64,000 nt of DNA from Marivita sp. GTDB lineage: Bacteria > Pseudomonadota > Alphaproteobacteria > Rhodobacterales > Rhodobacteraceae. The stretch lies in NCBI RefSeq assembly GCF_020055675.1, contig NZ_JAIPUS010000004.1, forward strand, positions 1-64,000. Reading direction: 5' to 3'. The position numbers and the translations under genes were made by a program. Positions 15,598-24,866 of the stretch are shown one piece after another. Position 1 is the stretch's first letter. Each line of letters starts with the position of its first letter. The notes under the pieces were generated by a model. It was not told the origin of the DNA, did no database searches, and saw only the letters and a program-made list of their open reading frames with translations.

Positions 15598-18500
15598 ATG
15601 CCTGTTCAAATTGGATCGCAAACCATTGACGGAACGCTTGCTGACTGGACAGACGACGACCTGCTGTATGTGGATAGCGGACCAAGAAAATACGCGCTCT
15701 ACGGCGCGATAAGTTCGGATGGATTGGTTTTTGCGATTAGTGGGGCAGCACCAATCGGCGAGAATACGACGATCTGGCTGGACACGGATCTGGATCGGTC
15801 GACGGGACATCAGATCTGGGGGTTCGCGGGGGGCGCGGACTACAATATCGAGATCGCCGCCGATGGCACGGCTGCGCTTTACACCGGCGCGGCCGGGGAT
15901 GTGTTCATTGCAGATCTCGAAATTCGCTACAACGACGATGCCACGGTGGCGGAAGTTGCGGTTCCTTTGGCGGCGGCCGGGATCACCGATGCCGTTCGGG
16001 TCTATGCCGACATCAACAACGAGGTCTTTCTGCCCGGCGATTACTCCAATGTTGACCTCATCGTTGGAAATGATGGTCAGACCTTTGCTGACCCAGTTGC
16101 CGTTGGAGCGCTCACGCTTGATGGCGACCTGACGGATTGGGAGGGTACGGCGCCGCTCTTTATCGCCGAGGATGGATCGTCCATCCAAGGTCAGATCAGC
16201 GAAGACAGCGCGGTGTTCGCGCTGACTTCGCCAGTCCCGATCGGGGCAGCCACGACGATCTGGCTGGACACGGACCTGGATCGGTCGACGGGACATCAGA
16301 TCTGGGGGTTCGCGGGGGGCGCGGACTACAATATCGAGATCGCCGCCGATGGCACAGCTGCGCTTTACACCGGCGCGGCCGGGGATGTGTTCGTTGCAGC
16401 TCTCGAAATTCGCTACAACGACGATGCCACGGTGGCGGAAGTTGCGGTTCCTTTGGCGGCGGCCGGGATTACCGATGCCGTTCGGGTCTATGCCGACATC
16501 AACAACGAGGTCTTTCTGCCCGGCGATTACTCCAATGTTGACCTCATCGTTGGAAATGATGGGGCCTCTCCGTCTCCGCAGGACCCCGTCGATTTCGGCC
16601 CCTATACAATTGACGGAGAGTTGACGGAATATGCCGCCGAAACCCTGCTTTATACCGATGGGATCGCTTTTATAAACGGTGACGTCGTGGAGGAGGGGCT
16701 GGTGATCGGCCTGTCCGCAAACGTGCCGATTGGCGGCTCCACGACGATCTGGCTGGATACGGATCTAGACCTTGATACCGGCTACCAGGTTTTCGGCTCA
16801 ACCGCGGGTGCCGACTATAACATCGAGATTTCGGCCGATGGGACCGCCGCACTGTACACAGGTGGGGCAGGAGAGACGTTCGTCGGCGATGTTGATATTC
16901 GCTATTCGGATGATGGGCAGACAGCAGAAATCGCCGTGAACGAATCCCTGGCCGAGTTCGGAGCTCAGGTCAGAATATTTGCGGATATCAACGACTCGGT
17001 TTTTCTGCCCGGTGACTATGCCAGTGGCAACTTGATAGCGGGGACACCAGATCTGCCCCCGGGGTCACCAGACCTGAAGGTTGGCATCGTCTACTCTGAA
17101 ACGTCGGCTGAAAATTACTTCAATCTGACGAATTATGGCCAGCTTGTCATGTCGGCACAGAATCAAGCCATGCAGGCAGGCATTCCCTTTGATTTGCTGG
17201 GCGAAGCAGACCTGACAGACGCTGCGCGGTTGGCCGAATACGATGCCCTTGTTTTCCCTGGTTTCGCCAATGTTCAGACAAGCCAGCTGTCCGAGATCAA
17301 GACGGCGCTGGATATTGCGGTTCAGTCGGGCACCGGCATCGTCGCCGCAGGCAATTTCATGACCAATGACGAAACAGGCGCTGCGTTGCCGGGCAATTCC
17401 TACGCGCAAATGCAATCGTTGCTGGGTGTGACGCTTGACGGGTTTGGCCAAACAGAAGGCGTTGAGGTGTTTGCCCGTGACGGCGGCAATCCCATTCTGG
17501 ACGAATATGATGCGGGTGGCTTGGTCGATTCATATGACACGCTTACGTCTTACGTGAACTTCCGGGACGTAACCGGAACAGGTTCGGTGCTCTTTGATCA
17601 GATCACAACGCTCGATGGTGTCGAAACATCTCACGAGGCTGTCATTGCGACAGAGGTCGCCGGAAACCGCAATGTACACTTTGCCACGGACGCGGTGATC
17701 GGCAATTCGAACATCCTGCACGAAGCGATCGACTGGATCGCGAAGGATGATCCCGGGACCGCAGATGTTGCGCTTCAGATGTCGCGCAATCCATCACTTT
17801 TCTATTCGCGTAACGACATGGATTTGAGCCAAGAGTTCTTTGATGTCGCGATACAGGATCCCGGCATCTATGACAGCCTGAACGCGATTCTGGCGGATTG
17901 GCTCGAAAAATACAATTTCGTGGGCTCCTACTATATCAATGTGGGTGCCAACCCGCCGGATCAGCAGACCGATTGGGCAATCTCGGGTCCGCTCTATCAA
18001 GACCTTCTGGCGATGGGGAACGAGATCGGAACCCATAGCTATACGCATCCTGACGACACCAACCTGTTGGACGGCGATAGTCCTGAGCTTCTGGCACTTC
18101 TGGAGCTTGTTGATCCACGCAATCCGGACTCCATCGACCCTTGGGATTTGACGGCGGCCGAGCAAGACATCCTGCTCAACTCGTATCGCTTCCAGTTCGA
18201 AACGTCGGCTTTCGAGATCGAACAGAAGCTTGGCATCGAGGTGACGGGTGCAGCGGTGCCCGGGGCGCCCGAAACGCTCGATACGTCGCACGAAATAATC
18301 CGTTTCTTTGACTACATGTCCGGCGGATATTCCGGCGAGGGTGCGGGATATCCCGGTGCCTTTGGTTACCTGACGCCAGACCTTCAGGATTCGGTTTACC
18401 TTGCTCCGAACATGTCTTTCGATTTTTCGTTGATCCAGTTCCAGGACAAGACACCAGAAGAAGCGGCTGCGATCTGGGCCGAGGAATTCGCCGATATCAC

Positions 18501-19482
18501 CACCAATGGAGCGACACCGATCATTGCCTTCCCTTGGCATGACTATGGACCAACGGAGTGGCGGTTCGACGGAGAACCATCGAGCTACACGTTCGAAATG
18601 TTCGATAACTTCCTCGCGAGTGCATACGAGGCCGGGACGGAATTTGTAACCGGGCAGGATTTGGCAGACCGCATCGCGACCTTTGAGGACAGCGAATTGA
18701 CCCTGAGCCGAACCGGTGACGTTCTTGCAGCGGACGTTGTTTCAGGCGATGCGGCGGGGCGTTTCGCACTGGACGTAGGCGAACAGATCGCGTCGGTCTC
18801 GGGCTGGTATGCGTGGGACGACAGCCAAGTTTTCCTGCCGCAGAATGGTGGTCAATTCGAGGTGACGCTGGGTGCTGTGGCAGAAGACGTCACGCGCCTG
18901 ACCGCGTTGCCAGACCGCGCGGACCTGGTGTCAGTGACCGGTGATGGCCGCGCCTTGCAGGCGGTGATCGACGGAGGCGGTGTTGCGTCGCTCAACCTTG
19001 GTCCGGAGTGGGACAATGATGCGGTCATCATACGCGGGGCTGACGGCGCAACCAATTGGACCGGCAGCGGGCTTGATCTTGTGCTGGACGGCGGCGTGAA
19101 CGAATTGCTCGTCGACTATGTCGATCAAGGAACCGGCGGCACCATGGAGAGCGAAATCATCCTTGGTGGATCCGCCAAGGATGTCATCGACGGCAGCGGT
19201 GGCGCAGACTGGCTGCTGGGCGGCGCCGGAAAAGACAGTTTCGTTCTTGGGTCAACTTCGGCGGGATCGGTGGTGCTGGATTTCCAGCCAAGCGAGGACA
19301 CCCTGGTTTTCGCATCGGACATCGTTTCCGATCTGTTCCAATGGTCAGATGAAGTAGATGCCCTGAACGATTTTGTGAATCATGACGGTGATGTTCGTTT
19401 GATGGATGGAGATACTGTGTTCCTGACCCTTGTCGGGGTCTCGAAGAGTGAGCTCGAGGCCTGTGATGTTACCTTTGCGTAA
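15598..19482 (+). CDS. Secreted RTX-type polysaccharide deacetylase with sugar-binding-like repeats (Agd3-like layout)
   Basis: A 1294-residue protein without an N-terminal signal. Residues about 1-490 hold three tandem beta-rich units of roughly 160 residues, each with a TTIWLDTDLD and GADYNIEI core, resembling DOMON/CBM9-like carbohydrate-binding modules. Residues about 500-725 look like a Rossmann or amidotransferase-like domain that begins LKVGIVYSE. Residues about 730-1010 form a NodB-type deacetylase with Asp740/Asp742 in SRNDMD, the metal-binding HSYTH at 813-817, and FPWHDY around His981. RTX nonapeptides (GGAGKD) lie at about 1190-1225, followed by a C-terminal tail, as in type I secretion substrates. 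The start at 15598 has GGAG upstream. The order sugar-binding, Rossmann-like, deacetylase recalls fungal Agd3, which deacetylates galactosaminogalactan. Its neighbour is a Pel-like locus. Confidence 0.8.
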   Translation: MPVQIGSQTIDGTLADWTDDDLLYVDSGPRKYALYGAISSDGLVFAISGAAPIGENTTIWLDTDLDRSTGHQIWGFAGGADYNIEIAADGTAALYTGAAGDVFIADLEIRYNDDATVAEVAVPLAAAGITDAVRVYADINNEVFLPGDYSNVDLIVGNDGQTFADPVAVGALTLDGDLTDWEGTAPLFIAEDGSSIQGQISEDSAVFALTSPVPIGAATTIWLDTDLDRSTGHQIWGFAGGADYNIEIAADGTAALYTGAAGDVFVAALEIRYNDDATVAEVAVPLAAAGITDAVRVYADINNEVFLPGDYSNVDLIVGNDGASPSPQDPVDFGPYTIDGELTEYAAETLLYTDGIAFINGDVVEEGLVIGLSANVPIGGSTTIWLDTDLDLDTGYQVFGSTAGADYNIEISADGTAALYTGGAGETFVGDVDIRYSDDGQTAEIAVNESLAEFGAQVRIFADINDSVFLPGDYASGNLIAGTPDLPPGSPDLKVGIVYSETSAENYFNLTNYGQLVMSAQNQAMQAGIPFDLLGEADLTDAARLAEYDALVFPGFANVQTSQLSEIKTALDIAVQSGTGIVAAGNFMTNDETGAALPGNSYAQMQSLLGVTLDGFGQTEGVEVFARDGGNPILDEYDAGGLVDSYDTLTSYVNFRDVTGTGSVLFDQITTLDGVETSHEAVIATEVAGNRNVHFATDAVIGNSNILHEAIDWIAKDDPGTADVALQMSRNPSLFYSRNDMDLSQEFFDVAIQDPGIYDSLNAILADWLEKYNFVGSYYINVGANPPDQQTDWAISGPLYQDLLAMGNEIGTHSYTHPDDTNLLDGDSPELLALLELVDPRNPDSIDPWDLTAAEQDILLNSYRFQFETSAFEIEQKLGIEVTGAAVPGAPETLDTSHEIIRFFDYMSGGYSGEGAGYPGAFGYLTPDLQDSVYLAPNMSFDFSLIQFQDKTPEEAAAIWAEEFADITTNGATPIIAFPWHDYGPTEWRFDGEPSSYTFEMFDNFLASAYEAGTEFVTGQDLADRIATFEDSELTLSRTGDVLAADVVSGDAAGRFALDVGEQIASVSGWYAWDDSQVFLPQNGGQFEVTLGAVAEDVTRLTALPDRADLVSVTGDGRALQAVIDGGGVASLNLGPEWDNDAVIIRGADGATNWTGSGLDLVLDGGVNELLVDYVDQGTGGTMESEIILGGSAKDVIDGSGGADWLLGGAGKDSFVLGSTSAGSVVLDFQPSEDTLVFASDIVSDLFQWSDEVDALNDFVNHDGDVRLMDGDTVFLTLVGVSKSELEACDVTFA
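15766..16076 (+). repeat. Long direct repeat, copy 1 (311 bp)
   Basis: This stretch inside the deacetylase gene recurs 486 bases later at 16252-16562 with only a handful of substitutions that I can count. It codes for residues 57-160. The near-identity at DNA level shows a recent in-frame duplication of one binding module. Confidence 0.9.
16252..16562 (+). repeat. Long direct repeat, copy 2 (311 bp)
   Basis: Second copy of the 311-base repeat, exactly 162 codons after the first, coding for residues 219-322. A third unit starts at 16741 with the same TTIWLDTDLD core but is strongly diverged, so it is the older module. Confidence 0.9.
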
Positions 19483-19530
19483 GAGTAAATATTCATTCGC
19501 GAAAGCCACGGCAAACCGACGGAGACGGCA

Positions 19531-20661
19531 ATGACGAAATGCATACTTGCGACCGGAGGTGCTGGGTATATCGGATCTCACACGACGGTAGAGCTTTTGC
19601 GTGCCGGCCATTCCGTGGTCATACTTGATAATTTCGAGAATTCAGCCCGTGATGCTTTGGCAAGCATTCCGAAAATCGCCGGTGGCGGGAAAATTTGGCT
19701 TGCCGAGGGGGATGTTCGTAACGCCCGCCTCGTCGCTGATGTGATTCAGCGTCATTCAGTCGATGCAGTGATTCATTTTGCCGGCAAAAAGGCCGTTGGC
19801 GAGTCTGTCGCTGATCCTTTGCTTTATTATCACGATAACATCACCGGTGCATTGTCGGTTTTGTCTGCGATGCGAGGGACGGGGTGCAAACGGCTGGTCT
19901 TTTCTTCATCGGCCACTGTTTACGGGGACGTCAAGATGCTGCCGATCCCGGAAACCGCGCCAACATGCAGTTCGAACCCATACGGGCGCACCAAGCTGAT
20001 GATCGAAGAAATCATCGACGATTTTGTTGCGTCCACGGATGATTTTGGTGCTTTGTCACTGCGTTACTTCAATCCGGTTGGGGCGCATCCTTCGGGGTTT
20101 ATAGGGGAAAGTCCAATCGGAACGCCAAACAACCTCTTTCCCTTTATTGCTCAGACCGCAGCAGGCATGCGCGACATGGTTCAAATATTCGGAAACGACT
20201 ACGAAACGCGCGATGGCACGGGCAGTCGTGATTACATTCACGTGGTTGATCTCGCCCGAGGTCACGTTGCGGCCGTAGAGCACTTGCTTTCGCAGACGAC
20301 CAACATCTTGCCACATCGAAAAGTGAATCTTGGCACTGGGAAGGGCCATACCGTGCTCGAGGTGCTGAATACTTTTTCAAAAGTGTGCGGATTCCAGATA
20401 CCTCATCGGATCGTTCCACGCAGGCCTGGAGATGTCGGATTGTCCCTCGCCGATCCGTCGCTCGCGTTTGGGTTGTTCAACTGGAGGGCTGAACTTGGGC
20501 TTGATGAAATGTGCCGTGACCACTGGCGTTTCCAGGCGGCTACGAATGAGCCGCGGGGAAGACGGCGGACTCGTCTGGGAGCAGAGGCTCGCTGGGCAAA
20601 TCGTGTCTGGGAAGACTTTGAAAGCCTTGGCATAGCCGAAGGCAGAAACGCTCTGGCGTGA
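19531..20661 (+). CDS. galE: UDP-glucose 4-epimerase (GalE family)
   Basis: A 376-residue NAD-dependent epimerase of the extended SDR type. The nucleotide site is GGAGYIGSH at residues 8-16, the active site has SSSATVYGD and Tyr-x-x-x-Lys in YGRTK, and RYFNPVGAHPSG follows as in GalE. It interconverts UDP-Glc/UDP-Gal and, in many enzymes, UDP-GlcNAc/UDP-GalNAc. In this setting it would supply the galactose-type sugar nucleotide for the adjacent polysaccharide machinery. It is about 40 residues longer than usual at the C-terminus, with a basic tail. Its stop overlaps the next gene's GTG start by 4 bases, so the two are coupled. Confidence 0.92.
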   Translation: MTKCILATGGAGYIGSHTTVELLRAGHSVVILDNFENSARDALASIPKIAGGGKIWLAEGDVRNARLVADVIQRHSVDAVIHFAGKKAVGESVADPLLYYHDNITGALSVLSAMRGTGCKRLVFSSSATVYGDVKMLPIPETAPTCSSNPYGRTKLMIEEIIDDFVASTDDFGALSLRYFNPVGAHPSGFIGESPIGTPNNLFPFIAQTAAGMRDMVQIFGNDYETRDGTGSRDYIHVVDLARGHVAAVEHLLSQTTNILPHRKVNLGTGKGHTVLEVLNTFSKVCGFQIPHRIVPRRPGDVGLSLADPSLAFGLFNWRAELGLDEMCRDHWRFQAATNEPRGRRRTRLGAEARWANRVWEDFESLGIAEGRNALA

Positions 20662-21614
20662 CACTACTGGGACGCGCATTGCTTCCAATGTATCTTTTGG
20701 CTTCGCCAGTGACCGGCATGGCATGCGGGGTGTCGCAGATTGACCGCTCTGCGAGGTTGGAGGACGCGCTCCAAAACGGGTACGGGGTGCAATACTGGGG
20801 GCCGGATTTCAACGCCGACACGCTGAACCAGGCTTCGCACGGTCTCCTCATCTTGGAGGCTGCGAAAGTCGGAGCCTTGGACACACCTGATGGAAAAGAG
20901 CGTTTTTTCACGCCGGCCGAAATTCAGACTATTGGTCAAGACGGCACAAGACCGGTTCTGGTCTATCTGAATTTGACCGAGGTAGAGCCTTGGCGCGATT
21001 ATTGGCCGTCCGACAAGACCGTCCCGAACTGGGTGGGTCCGGTCACAGCCCAAGGTGATAAACTTGCTGCATTCTGGCGCTCCGAATGGCGCGACATACT
21101 GCATGACCGGGTGGCCCGTCTGTTGGCGACCGGAGCAGATGGTCTCTTTCTTGATGACGCGCTGAACTACTTTGTCTTGGGTTCAATGGCTTCAGATTCT
21201 TCAGGCAAACCGACGAGCATTGAGAGGTCGGCCGGGGTCATGTTGAACCTCGTCAGGGAGATCGCGTCGACGGCGCGAGAGATCCGCTGCGATGCTCTGA
21301 TCGTTGTCAACAACGGCGTCTTTATCGGTCGGGATGCTCCTGCGTCGGCGCGTGATGACTTCGACGCTTACCGTGATGCGATTGACGGCATCATGATCGA
21401 AGACGGGTTTGGAGCGGCGGACCATCCCGATCTGCATGCCGCTCTGAAACAGGATTATCTGGACCGCGATGTGTCCGTTTTATCTCTGGATTTTGCTTCT
21501 GACGTTGAAGCGAAGCCTCTCGCGCAAAAGGCCCGAGACAAGGGATATGCGCCATATATCGTACCAGATGGCAGCTTTTCATACCTTGCACCGCCCGCCT
21601 CACGTTCTCGGTGA
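20658..21614 (+). CDS. GH114/GH166-type endo-polygalactosaminidase-like hydrolase
   Basis: A 318-residue protein with a short N-terminal hydrophobic signal (ALLPMYLLASPVTGMAC) and a TIM-barrel hydrolase that starts NGYGVQYWGPDF. Conserved acids are Asp166/Asp167 in GLFLDDALNYF and Glu248 in IMIEDGFG, the positions expected for GH114 and the related PelA hydrolase domain. These enzymes cut alpha-1,4-linked galactosamine or GalNAc polymers. The GTG start overlaps galE in GTGA. In Pseudomonas this domain is fused into PelA; here it is a separate small protein, probably periplasmic, that trims or clears the polymer during export. Confidence 0.75.
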   Translation: MTLLGRALLPMYLLASPVTGMACGVSQIDRSARLEDALQNGYGVQYWGPDFNADTLNQASHGLLILEAAKVGALDTPDGKERFFTPAEIQTIGQDGTRPVLVYLNLTEVEPWRDYWPSDKTVPNWVGPVTAQGDKLAAFWRSEWRDILHDRVARLLATGADGLFLDDALNYFVLGSMASDSSGKPTSIERSAGVMLNLVREIASTAREIRCDALIVVNNGVFIGRDAPASARDDFDAYRDAIDGIMIEDGFGAADHPDLHAALKQDYLDRDVSVLSLDFASDVEAKPLAQKARDKGYAPYIVPDGSFSYLAPPASRSR

Positions 21615-21656
21615 TCCCGAATCCTGACGGACGATGGCCCCAGGCCAAACAAGGTG

Positions 21657-22913
21657 TCATCGACCAAACATTGCTGCGATATTGGCGTCGGTCTGAGACA
21701 GGGCTTGCAGCCGCTCCAGATATCCGGTGCCTTCGAGATCGCTTGCAATGCGACGCCAGAGCGCTGGATCGGTTTCTTGTTTCGCCGCCTGACGCAAAGC
21801 GGCAAAGGAAGCATCTGGAAACTGCTTCCAGATCGCCCATGCCGCATCGATGAGCGGTGCCTCCGCAAGACGATCATCTGAAAGCCAATGGCGATATGGC
21901 AAAAGTGCCTGCCCGCCTCCGTACCGGACCAGCGGTAAAAGGTATTTGAGGGGCAGGTCGTCTGGAACATCTGGATGCCGTAAGGTTGTTTCCAGCAGAC
22001 CAATATCAGCACTCCAATCGGCATAAAGCGCAAGCGTATTCCAACTTTCACGGTCTGGCGGACCGGTGACGGCCCAGGGCTGTGCCAACATACGGGCAGC
22101 ACCAAAAAGCTCGACCCGGGAGAGCGTGGAGACCAGCAAAGGGCGAGTTTCGGGGGCACTGGCAACCATTTGGGACGCTATGGCGCGTGACTGCTGCGGG
22201 ACTGCCGTCAAAACTGTTGCGATGGGCAAAGCGAGACCTTCGGCGTTGGGACCGCCAAGCCAGTTAGCCATTGTCTTCACGAATTCGCCGGGGTCTTCCG
22301 AAGAAAGTGCAAGTGCCGTGAAGCGTTCTGCTTGCTCTGGCGCATCGGCACCGCCCATCTGGACGGCAGTTTCAGCCAATGCACGCGCCTCCGACGTGGC
22401 GCCCTGGTCCGCAACCAGATCAACAAGTCGCAGTCTTTCGGACCCGGTCAGGTCGGCAAAATTGACAGCCTTCAGTAAAGCCCGTTCGTTTTCGGTGTCT
22501 CCCAACCGATGATAGAGACGTCCCAATCGTTGCCTTTGAAGCTGATCCGATGCAGGGGAATGCGCCTCTTGCAGATGCTCAACCGCCAAAACCAAGTTGT
22601 TCGATCGCAACGCAAGGTCGGCGCGGGCGGTGGCGATTGCGTTGGTATTGCCGCTGCGCTTGGCGAGTGAGGCCAGCAAGGCATCGGCCGTCTTTGCATC
22701 GCCTGACGCCGCGATCAGTTCGGCATGACGAAATGCCAGTTGTGGCGTAAGTTGCTCGTCCATGGCGTCCAGTCTCGCGAGTGACTCCGAAGGCGGCAGC
22801 GAGGCAAGTTCCGCCTCTTGGCCCAATTCTCCTTTGGGCAGCAGGATCAGTGCCGCCGCGGCACCCAGCCCTGCCAATATTATAAGTTTAAGAAGAGGGT
22901 CGCGCCGGTGCAT
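21657..22913 (-). CDS. TPR protein resembling the periplasmic part of PelB
   Basis: A 418-residue protein with one N-terminal transmembrane helix (LLKLIILAGLGAAAALILL) followed by helical repeats in the TPR style, for example LARLDAMDEQLTPQLAFRHA and LGRLYHRLGDTENERALL. No beta-barrel follows, whereas PelB of Pseudomonas continues into an outer-membrane barrel. I placed the start at 22913, where the ATG overlaps the stop of the PelA-like gene; a longer frame starts at 22979. It probably scaffolds polymer and modifying enzymes in the periplasm. The PelB link is inferred from location and repeat type. Confidence 0.55.
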   Translation of the reverse strand: MHRRDPLLKLIILAGLGAAAALILLPKGELGQEAELASLPPSESLARLDAMDEQLTPQLAFRHAELIAASGDAKTADALLASLAKRSGNTNAIATARADLALRSNNLVLAVEHLQEAHSPASDQLQRQRLGRLYHRLGDTENERALLKAVNFADLTGSERLRLVDLVADQGATSEARALAETAVQMGGADAPEQAERFTALALSSEDPGEFVKTMANWLGGPNAEGLALPIATVLTAVPQQSRAIASQMVASAPETRPLLVSTLSRVELFGAARMLAQPWAVTGPPDRESWNTLALYADWSADIGLLETTLRHPDVPDDLPLKYLLPLVRYGGGQALLPYRHWLSDDRLAEAPLIDAAWAIWKQFPDASFAALRQAAKQETDPALWRRIASDLEGTGYLERLQALSQTDANIAAMFGR

Positions 22914-24757
22914 CAATCGCACCCGACCGCGAATGATACGGTCCTTGATGATTTGGCGTTCGGCAGGAACACGCGCCATTTGCCGTTTTCGACAAGTGTG
23001 ACGTCAAGCGGTGTGCCATCGGCCGACACGTCAGGTCGGTGCGTGGCGCGGAATGCAATGGGTCCATGACCATCCGCAGTGATCTGCGTCCGGCATCCAG
23101 CAGCGCGCATGTTGGAAAGCGTGGGCCGTGCTTCGACAATGCCAACCATCTGCCCGGCCAATTCCATATCGGTCTCATGTCGAGGGGTCAGCGCCAGAAG
23201 CGGTGCGTCATGCTCGGGATCCAAAGTCACGAACAGGGCATCTCCGATGCGCCGCGCACCGAGGACGCCTTCGCTTTTTGGTAAATCCAAGGCCCATTTC
23301 TCGGCCCGGTCGACGCGCATTGTATCCAAATTGCCCCGATCACGGACGTCCCATGTTGTCGATGTTCTCGGAACAAGCCGCGTTGACGCGGCGCCGTCCA
23401 GCCATGCCGCGTAGCGCGGGACATCCATTGCATTGCGCGTCGATGATGAGTGCACCTGCTGTGCCTCCTTGATGGCCTCGCGGGCGGAAAAGTCGAGCAG
23501 GTCGTCAGCACGCATGAGCAACGTATCAGGTCCAGAAGGCCAAGGAATATTGCTTTGCGCAACGGCAGCATTGCGTGTGTGCAACCCTGACCCATCGCCA
23601 AAACCCGGCTCTCCCTCCAAGATGGGCAGGGTTGGAGGAATTATCCGAGGCGTCGCATTGGCGGTCCCATCCTCAGAACGCGACAGGCGTAGCGGAAAAG
23701 ATGCCTGAAAGTTGATGGCATTTGCGCTGATACTGATGGGAACCGGGCTGACATGCGGCTTGCCGGCAAATGCGACACCCGCCGCGAATGCCGCCCTATC
23801 TTCAAGCTCGGGCTGGATTTTCGGATCTGGCCAGCCGAATGTCATGACTGCTCCGTCGGACCCAAGGATCTCCTTGGCGAATTCGTATGCTGGTGTTCCC
23901 AAGGAGGACTGCACGGAGGCTGCGGTGCGCTGGCCCCACCCATCTGCGAGCAAAATGGTCAATGCGATCCGTCGGCCCTGAAATACGGACAGATCGGGCA
24001 CCGGTCGCGGTCCATGGCCGGTAAAGGCTTCAACGATGCGGTCCGGATTTGCCAACCAGCGCCAGGACTCACCGGGGTCTTGTACGACTGCCGCCCTGTC
24101 AGAAAGCCACGTTCGGTTCTCGATCTGGAAGCCGAGGGCGCGGCGCGTCCCATCTGTCCCGTCCAATACCGCGAGAGGCGCTGCGTAATCCGGTACCATT
24201 GGCGCGATGAGCCGACCCGGTGGGACAGTGATACGTTCCTTTGATTGGAACCATTCCGGCGCGGTTTCAAGTCGTGCCCTGGTTCCATCATGCAGGATTG
24301 CGACGTCGGTTTCATGCGTGTCAAGTCTGGCCCAAAGCGCGTCACCACCCGGATTTCCGATCATCACCTCGGGCAGGGTGCTGCCACATCTGTCGGATTG
24401 GGTATTCAACCAGACACTCAAACCGGGTTGGTTCGGCACCATGCCATCGAACCAACTCAACACCCCGGCAACATTGGCCAAGGGGAGCGCGTCGGGAAGT
24501 GGCCGGGACACGTCAATATAGATCGGCAATAACCCATGCCTGGCAAGTGCCGCGTCCAGATACCGGGCGATGCGGCCATTTTCCTGATCGGGTTCTTTGC
24601 GCCCATCAATCAGCGCGATCACGTATTTCGGCAAGGATTCGGAGCCGAGACAAGCAGCGGACAGAATCGAGGGTATTACCCAGAAATACACGCAAGACAT
24701 AAGCCCCAGCCAAAAGTTGGTTGAGGCTCCGTCTTTGGGATGAGGTTGGCTCGACAT
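22913..24757 (-). CDS. PelA-like protein with Rossmann-like domain and degenerate deacetylase domain
   Basis: A 614-residue secreted protein with a hydrophobic signal in residues about 13-37. Residues about 45-150 (YVIALIDGRKE to GVLSWFDGMVP) resemble the flavodoxin-like domain of PelA. The following region keeps the PelA-type order, GRRIALTILLADGWG where active enzymes have an HxDGDG-like motif, but the metal-binding HSxxH is absent. The C-terminal segment LDTMRV to SEGVLGARRIGDALFVTL resembles the PelA tail. I infer a catalytically dead PelA core that binds polymer or partners. The ATG at 24757 is preferred because the longer frame would need a TTG. It is divergent from the export operon and coupled to the TPR gene. 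Confidence 0.55.
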   Translation of the reverse strand: MSSQPHPKDGASTNFWLGLMSCVYFWVIPSILSAACLGSESLPKYVIALIDGRKEPDQENGRIARYLDAALARHGLLPIYIDVSRPLPDALPLANVAGVLSWFDGMVPNQPGLSVWLNTQSDRCGSTLPEVMIGNPGGDALWARLDTHETDVAILHDGTRARLETAPEWFQSKERITVPPGRLIAPMVPDYAAPLAVLDGTDGTRRALGFQIENRTWLSDRAAVVQDPGESWRWLANPDRIVEAFTGHGPRPVPDLSVFQGRRIALTILLADGWGQRTAASVQSSLGTPAYEFAKEILGSDGAVMTFGWPDPKIQPELEDRAAFAAGVAFAGKPHVSPVPISISANAINFQASFPLRLSRSEDGTANATPRIIPPTLPILEGEPGFGDGSGLHTRNAAVAQSNIPWPSGPDTLLMRADDLLDFSAREAIKEAQQVHSSSTRNAMDVPRYAAWLDGAASTRLVPRTSTTWDVRDRGNLDTMRVDRAEKWALDLPKSEGVLGARRIGDALFVTLDPEHDAPLLALTPRHETDMELAGQMVGIVEARPTLSNMRAAGCRTQITADGHGPIAFRATHRPDVSADGTPLDVTLVENGKWRVFLPNAKSSRTVSFAVGCD

Positions 24758-24866
24758 AAGATGTAGAATCCAAACTAACGGAGAATTGTGGAAACTTCTT
24801 GGCAAGAATACGGTGCTGTCAACATCAAGTTAAGGCAGAGAGTGTGTTGGGAAAGAAAGGTCTGGA
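24758..24866. promoter_or_regulatory. Divergent promoter region of the polysaccharide genes
   Basis: This 109-base AT-leaning spacer separates the minus-strand PelA-like/TPR pair from the plus-strand export-pelDEFG operon. It must carry promoters for both. I see no perfect dyad. AAAGG lies just ahead of the ATG at 24867 as ribosome-binding site. Confidence 0.5.

Noticed and set aside
22913-24757. Active polysaccharide deacetylase function for the PelA-like protein
   Set aside because: The metal-binding HSxxH and the acidic first motif are not present, so activity is not claimed.
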